Source of the DNA: Pedobacter soli
Lineage (GTDB): Bacteria; Bacteroidota; Bacteroidia; Sphingobacteriales; Sphingobacteriaceae
Reading direction: 5' to 3'
DNA: 64,000 nt
Assembly (NCBI RefSeq): GCF_900101435.1
Contig: NZ_FMZH01000007.1
Span: forward strand, 1 to 64,000
The position numbers and the translations under genes are program-made. This document shows positions 61,901-64,000 of the stretch, one piece after another. The notes below the pieces were generated by a model that was not told where the DNA came from, made no database searches, and was given only the letters and a program-made list of their open reading frames with translations. How positions within the stretch are numbered: the first letter of the stretch is position 1; each line of letters begins with the position of its first letter.

Positions 61901-64000
61901 CTTCATTGACTGATTATATAAGCAGGTCTGACCAGGCTTTCAGTAGCCAGCTGCTTGCCAACAAGGTTTTTATTAACGTAGCTGTTGCCACCTGTGAGAA
62001 GGATATGCTAAAGAATACTTTCCAGACCCAGGTTGCCCAATATGATGGTTATTTTAATAGAACTAAGACAACCAATAATATAAATGGGGTTGGTAGTCAG
62101 ATTGTTGAGGTAACTTATGATAATAATCCTTCAGGTTATTATATAGGCAGACCGCTGAAGGTATCCATGACCCTTAACAATGGCTCAGATGTCACAAGTA
62201 AGGAAGAGGAATATACTTATTCGGGTTTTCTTCCTACGCAGGCCAAAAAGAAGGGGCAGGGAACAGGTTGGTTAACTGAAGATATTCAGTACGATAGCTT
62301 CGGTAACCTAAAACAAAAAACTGTTACCGCACCAGGTGGTGGACAAAGAACAATGTCTATGATCTATGATGCTTCAGGGAGATTTGTGATATCTTCTACC
62401 GATGTTAATGGTATTTCATCTGGTTCTGTCTACGATCCGGTGATGGGAAATAAGTTAAGCTCAACAAGTCCGACCGGTCAGGTGGAGAGCTATGTTTATG
62501 ATACCTGGGGCAGGTTGGTAACTACTACTGATTACCTTAGTACCAATTCACAAACGAGCTACCAGCGCGATGGCTTTAATATTCTCATTACCGATACTGA
62601 TGATGAGGGACACTCTTCTATCTCGGTTACCAACGCTTTGGGGCAGGTAATTGAGGTTAGAAAGAAGAATATTTTAGGACAATATATCGGTACTGCCACT
62701 CAGTATGATGTTTACGGACGGGAGAGTGCGGTAAGTGAACCTTCTCAGGCAGGAAATTATTCACAGTGGAATACCACAAGCTATGATGAATACGGTAGGA
62801 GTAAGCAGACTGTTAGCTACACTGGTAAAATTGTCAATTTGAGCTATAACGGTTTAAGTATTACTGCTAATGATGGGGTAAAGACAATTACCACAACGAA
62901 TGATGCTTTTGGGAAAATTGCGAGCCTTGTGGATCCTGGGGGAACGATCAATTACACCCATTTTGCAAATGGTAATGTTAAAACGGTGAATTATGGAGGA
63001 TTTGTTCAGAGTATTGAGCAAGACGGTTGGGGTAGAAAAACAAAACTGACCGACCCGAGCGCGGGAATCTATCAATATGAATACGATAACTGGGGACAGC
63101 TGACAAAAGAGGTCTCACCTAAAGGTTATACGGAATACAAATATGATGCGGCGGGAAACCTGGATGAAAAGAAAATCGTTGGGGATGGTACCAACATGAA
63201 ATATAATTATACCTACGATCCTGCGACTAGGCTGATTTCTAACCTTGCGTTGACCAATTCGGATGGAAATAATGCCAGCTATAGCTACTCTTACGATAGT
63301 TATAAACGATTGAGTAGCACGGTGGAGGATAATCTGCATGCGCGTTTTGTTAGGTCTTATACTTACGACAGTTTCGGAAGGGTAATAACTGAGGGCTATG
63401 AAGCTAAGGATAAGCAGAGTAATATCACCGTTCAGAAAGTGATTGAAAAACAGTATCAAAACGGAGAGCTCCTGCAGACTGTTTTTCAGGGAACAGGTCA
63501 GGTTATTTGGAAATTAAATAATCTGGACAGTAAAGGTAAACTCAGTATTAGCACACAGGGATTAGCATTGAAGAATACTTATCAGTATAATTCTTATGGT
63601 TTGCCGCAGCAGACTATTGTAGAGAATGTTTCGGGGAATCCAGTAACGCTTATGGATTTGGGTTATACTTTTGACTCGCAACGTGGCTTATTAACAAACA
63701 GAAGTAACAGTGCCTTTAATTGGGCTGAAAGTTTTAGTTATGACAATCAGGATAGGCTGACTAATTTTAACGATAACCAGGGAAATAAGAGTCAGACTTA
63801 TGATAATCGGGGGCGGATACTGAATAATAGCGAGTTGGGGGATTATACTTACGATGGAGGAAGCTATAAACAGACGGAGCTCGATCTTAGTAATAATGCG
63901 ACTGCAAATGGATACTATCAGCAAGAACATGCTCTTCAGCAGATTAGCTATAATGCGTTTAAAGCTCCTGTTGAAATAATTGAGCAAGGTAAGGAAAGAA
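58933..64000 (+). CDS. RHS/SpvB-type giant secreted protein, 3' end outside the window
   Basis: Open from the ATG at 58933 to the window end, at least 1689 aa and no stop. Signal peptide 1-20 (FIAFCSAQ), then a Pro/Asp-rich repeat linker (GDPGDPGYPPVDPVDPVDPP, about 85-105), SpvB-like domain from about 110 (YSVPITVPPGIGKVLPQLSI; GRGIAGLGWSVTGLSAI), five VCBS/FG-GAP calcium-type units (DFTGNGTMD near 417, DFNGDGLTD near 547, DFNGDGKTD near 631, DYNGDGKLD near 680, DVDGDGKTD near 742), a Tc-toxin-B-like middle, then YD/RHS repeats from about 1200 to the end (YDNWGQLTKEVSPKG; YDAAGNL; YDSFGRV). Relatives are polymorphic toxins whose C-terminal tip carries the effector; that tip is beyond the window. 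In an operon with the T9SS protein upstream. Confidence 0.88.
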   Translation, partial: MKHFLLSSFFSVFFIAFCSAQTQPGKSTKQADTSVMDSTSVKPLLFKEIRYVEGAVPVSKKDTLALKGAKGGKVSRNTANKVVAPGDPGDPGYPPVDPVDPVDPPSGGVTVDAGRTASSLDVSATGGSTYSVPITVPPGIGKVLPQLSISYNSQAGRGIAGLGWSVTGLSAIRRISTSMFHDGRIDGVNFNQTDRFALDGQRLLPKSGIYGADGSEYQTENYSNLRIISHGSSPFGNNSGPEYFEVLYPDGSKAFYGSSSSSRTPDEYALTYTENPVGARISYQYLNANNVMLISQIEYGGIGAAAGINQVVFSYGYAYRAEQGYTGGISSYQDRILDKISVIGSGSYTRHYKLSYGVVGTLNYQKLISIQEFNGSEQSSFSPIYFSYGATNDVVVTNTISNLSLSGIASNNSEILTADFTGNGTMDFLLYPNGYKDKFWAFYDMEPNSPYYQVGYQVNTGAFLDIFPTTSLSWNNKVLSGQGMLLVKQNGSNAFKFDVYSSGTVQPVYYQYTKTWDNVPAGPAYFSDYDYQTHDGMPLTMKFVSGDFNGDGLTDIIAVNDGFVVTHESLEYYQDPWDDRASYYYGMPQYEDRGSNAYFVNMDRGLTANYVTNLGGLAQTYITGEKLLTGDFNGDGKTDILHVKNGVMNVYSMNSTGGLQLLWNLPDNRISLSQQILLGDYNGDGKLDVMFSTGNNSLFATFMSTGKSFEKREQYQPFNNTAGTWNGNPPGTLDLYYLVANDVDGDGKTDILSSRTVTTNNSNYGSTYMTVYYSGAPSSNGQPNFFYGASTSNYGPLKHYPIPIFLNPSKPNVRLEFGFMSNNSISLYRFNRDFKIESQLTSVNQDGVTHAIEYKSIDSEQVYTNDIQVYAAGYDQSYPYVDLQTIPGLNVVSKVTRYYGSEQLSQVFGYGKAVSHAGGLGFLGFGEVIRSNWSTGNGDNNRNFTTQVFDPQLRGALVRQFVSKSTYINPSIKNMVFTSPPANAGVADGASLTDYISRSDQAFSSQLLANKVFINVAVATCEKDMLKNTFQTQVAQYDGYFNRTKTTNNINGVGSQIVEVTYDNNPSGYYIGRPLKVSMTLNNGSDVTSKEEEYTYSGFLPTQAKKKGQGTGWLTEDIQYDSFGNLKQKTVTAPGGGQRTMSMIYDASGRFVISSTDVNGISSGSVYDPVMGNKLSSTSPTGQVESYVYDTWGRLVTTTDYLSTNSQTSYQRDGFNILITDTDDEGHSSISVTNALGQVIEVRKKNILGQYIGTATQYDVYGRESAVSEPSQAGNYSQWNTTSYDEYGRSKQTVSYTGKIVNLSYNGLSITANDGVKTITTTNDAFGKIASLVDPGGTINYTHFANGNVKTVNYGGFVQSIEQDGWGRKTKLTDPSAGIYQYEYDNWGQLTKEVSPKGYTEYKYDAAGNLDEKKIVGDGTNMKYNYTYDPATRLISNLALTNSDGNNASYSYSYDSYKRLSSTVEDNLHARFVRSYTYDSFGRVITEGYEAKDKQSNITVQKVIEKQYQNGELLQTVFQGTGQVIWKLNNLDSKGKLSISTQGLALKNTYQYNSYGLPQQTIVENVSGNPVTLMDLGYTFDSQRGLLTNRSNSAFNWAESFSYDNQDRLTNFNDNQGNKSQTYDNRGRILNNSELGDYTYDGGSYKQTELDLSNNATANGYYQQEHALQQISYNAFKAPVEIIEQGKER

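Noticed and set aside
1..64000. CRISPR array, rRNA or prophage
   Set aside because: No regularly spaced repeats, no rRNA-like sequence and no phage structural genes were seen.

Overview
The window looks like chromosomal DNA of a Bacteroidota member, most likely a Pedobacter-like Sphingobacteriaceae. The grounds are three SusC/SusD pairs, two ECF sigma/FecR anti-sigma modules, many exo-acting glycosidases, a type IX secretion (T9SS) sorting domain, an RHS/SpvB giant protein, and promoters of the Bacteroidota form TTTG-N18-20-TAnnTTTG. No complete tRNA, rRNA or CRISPR array was seen. The genus is an inference from protein style; no database search was possible.

Layout. 1-93: 3' end (domains V and VI) of a group II intron whose body lies left of the window. 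460-18901: polysaccharide-utilisation locus 1 (PUL1): ECF sigma, FecR, SusC with STN domain, SusD, clan GH-D alpha-galactosidase-like enzyme, GH89 alpha-N-acetylglucosaminidase, then a GH2 enzyme and, on the opposite strand, a GH92 alpha-mannosidase-like protein. 19337-23740: accessory genes: an alkaline-phosphatase-superfamily lipoprotein with an inserted LamG domain, an AlkD-like protein, a small secreted protein, and a two-gene operon of a TNT-domain (NAD-glycohydrolase toxin family) lipoprotein followed by a zinc-ribbon protein. 24007-34114: PUL2, a membrane-anchored HTH-like regulator divergent from SusC, SusD, an internally duplicated secreted protein of unknown function and an MFS transporter, with no recognisable glycosidase. 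34516-48870: PUL3: ECF sigma, FecR, SusC, SusD, small lipoprotein, then GH35, GH110 and GH95 enzymes. 49164-58121: accessory zone with two DUF4143 AAA ATPases, each with a palindrome at its promoter and a related 3' tail, a GAF histidine kinase, cold-shock protein, desaturase, lone receiver domain and an IS21-like end remnant. 58446-64000: a T9SS-sorted small protein and the first ~1690 residues of an RHS-type protein that runs out of the window.

How it works together. In PUL1 and PUL3 the sigma factor, FecR and the STN domain of SusC should form a trans-envelope signalling cascade: glycan binding at SusC/D releases the sigma factor, which induces the locus. In both, the fecR-susC gap carries the same two-hairpin element with a conserved loop, a possible undescribed RNA regulator. 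The PUL3 enzymes form a logical exo-cascade (alpha-1,3-galactosidase, alpha-fucosidase, beta-galactosidase) fitting blood-group-B or alpha-Gal-type glycans; PUL1 fits alpha-GlcNAc/alpha-Gal/alpha-Man capped glycans. These substrate assignments are inferences from family membership.
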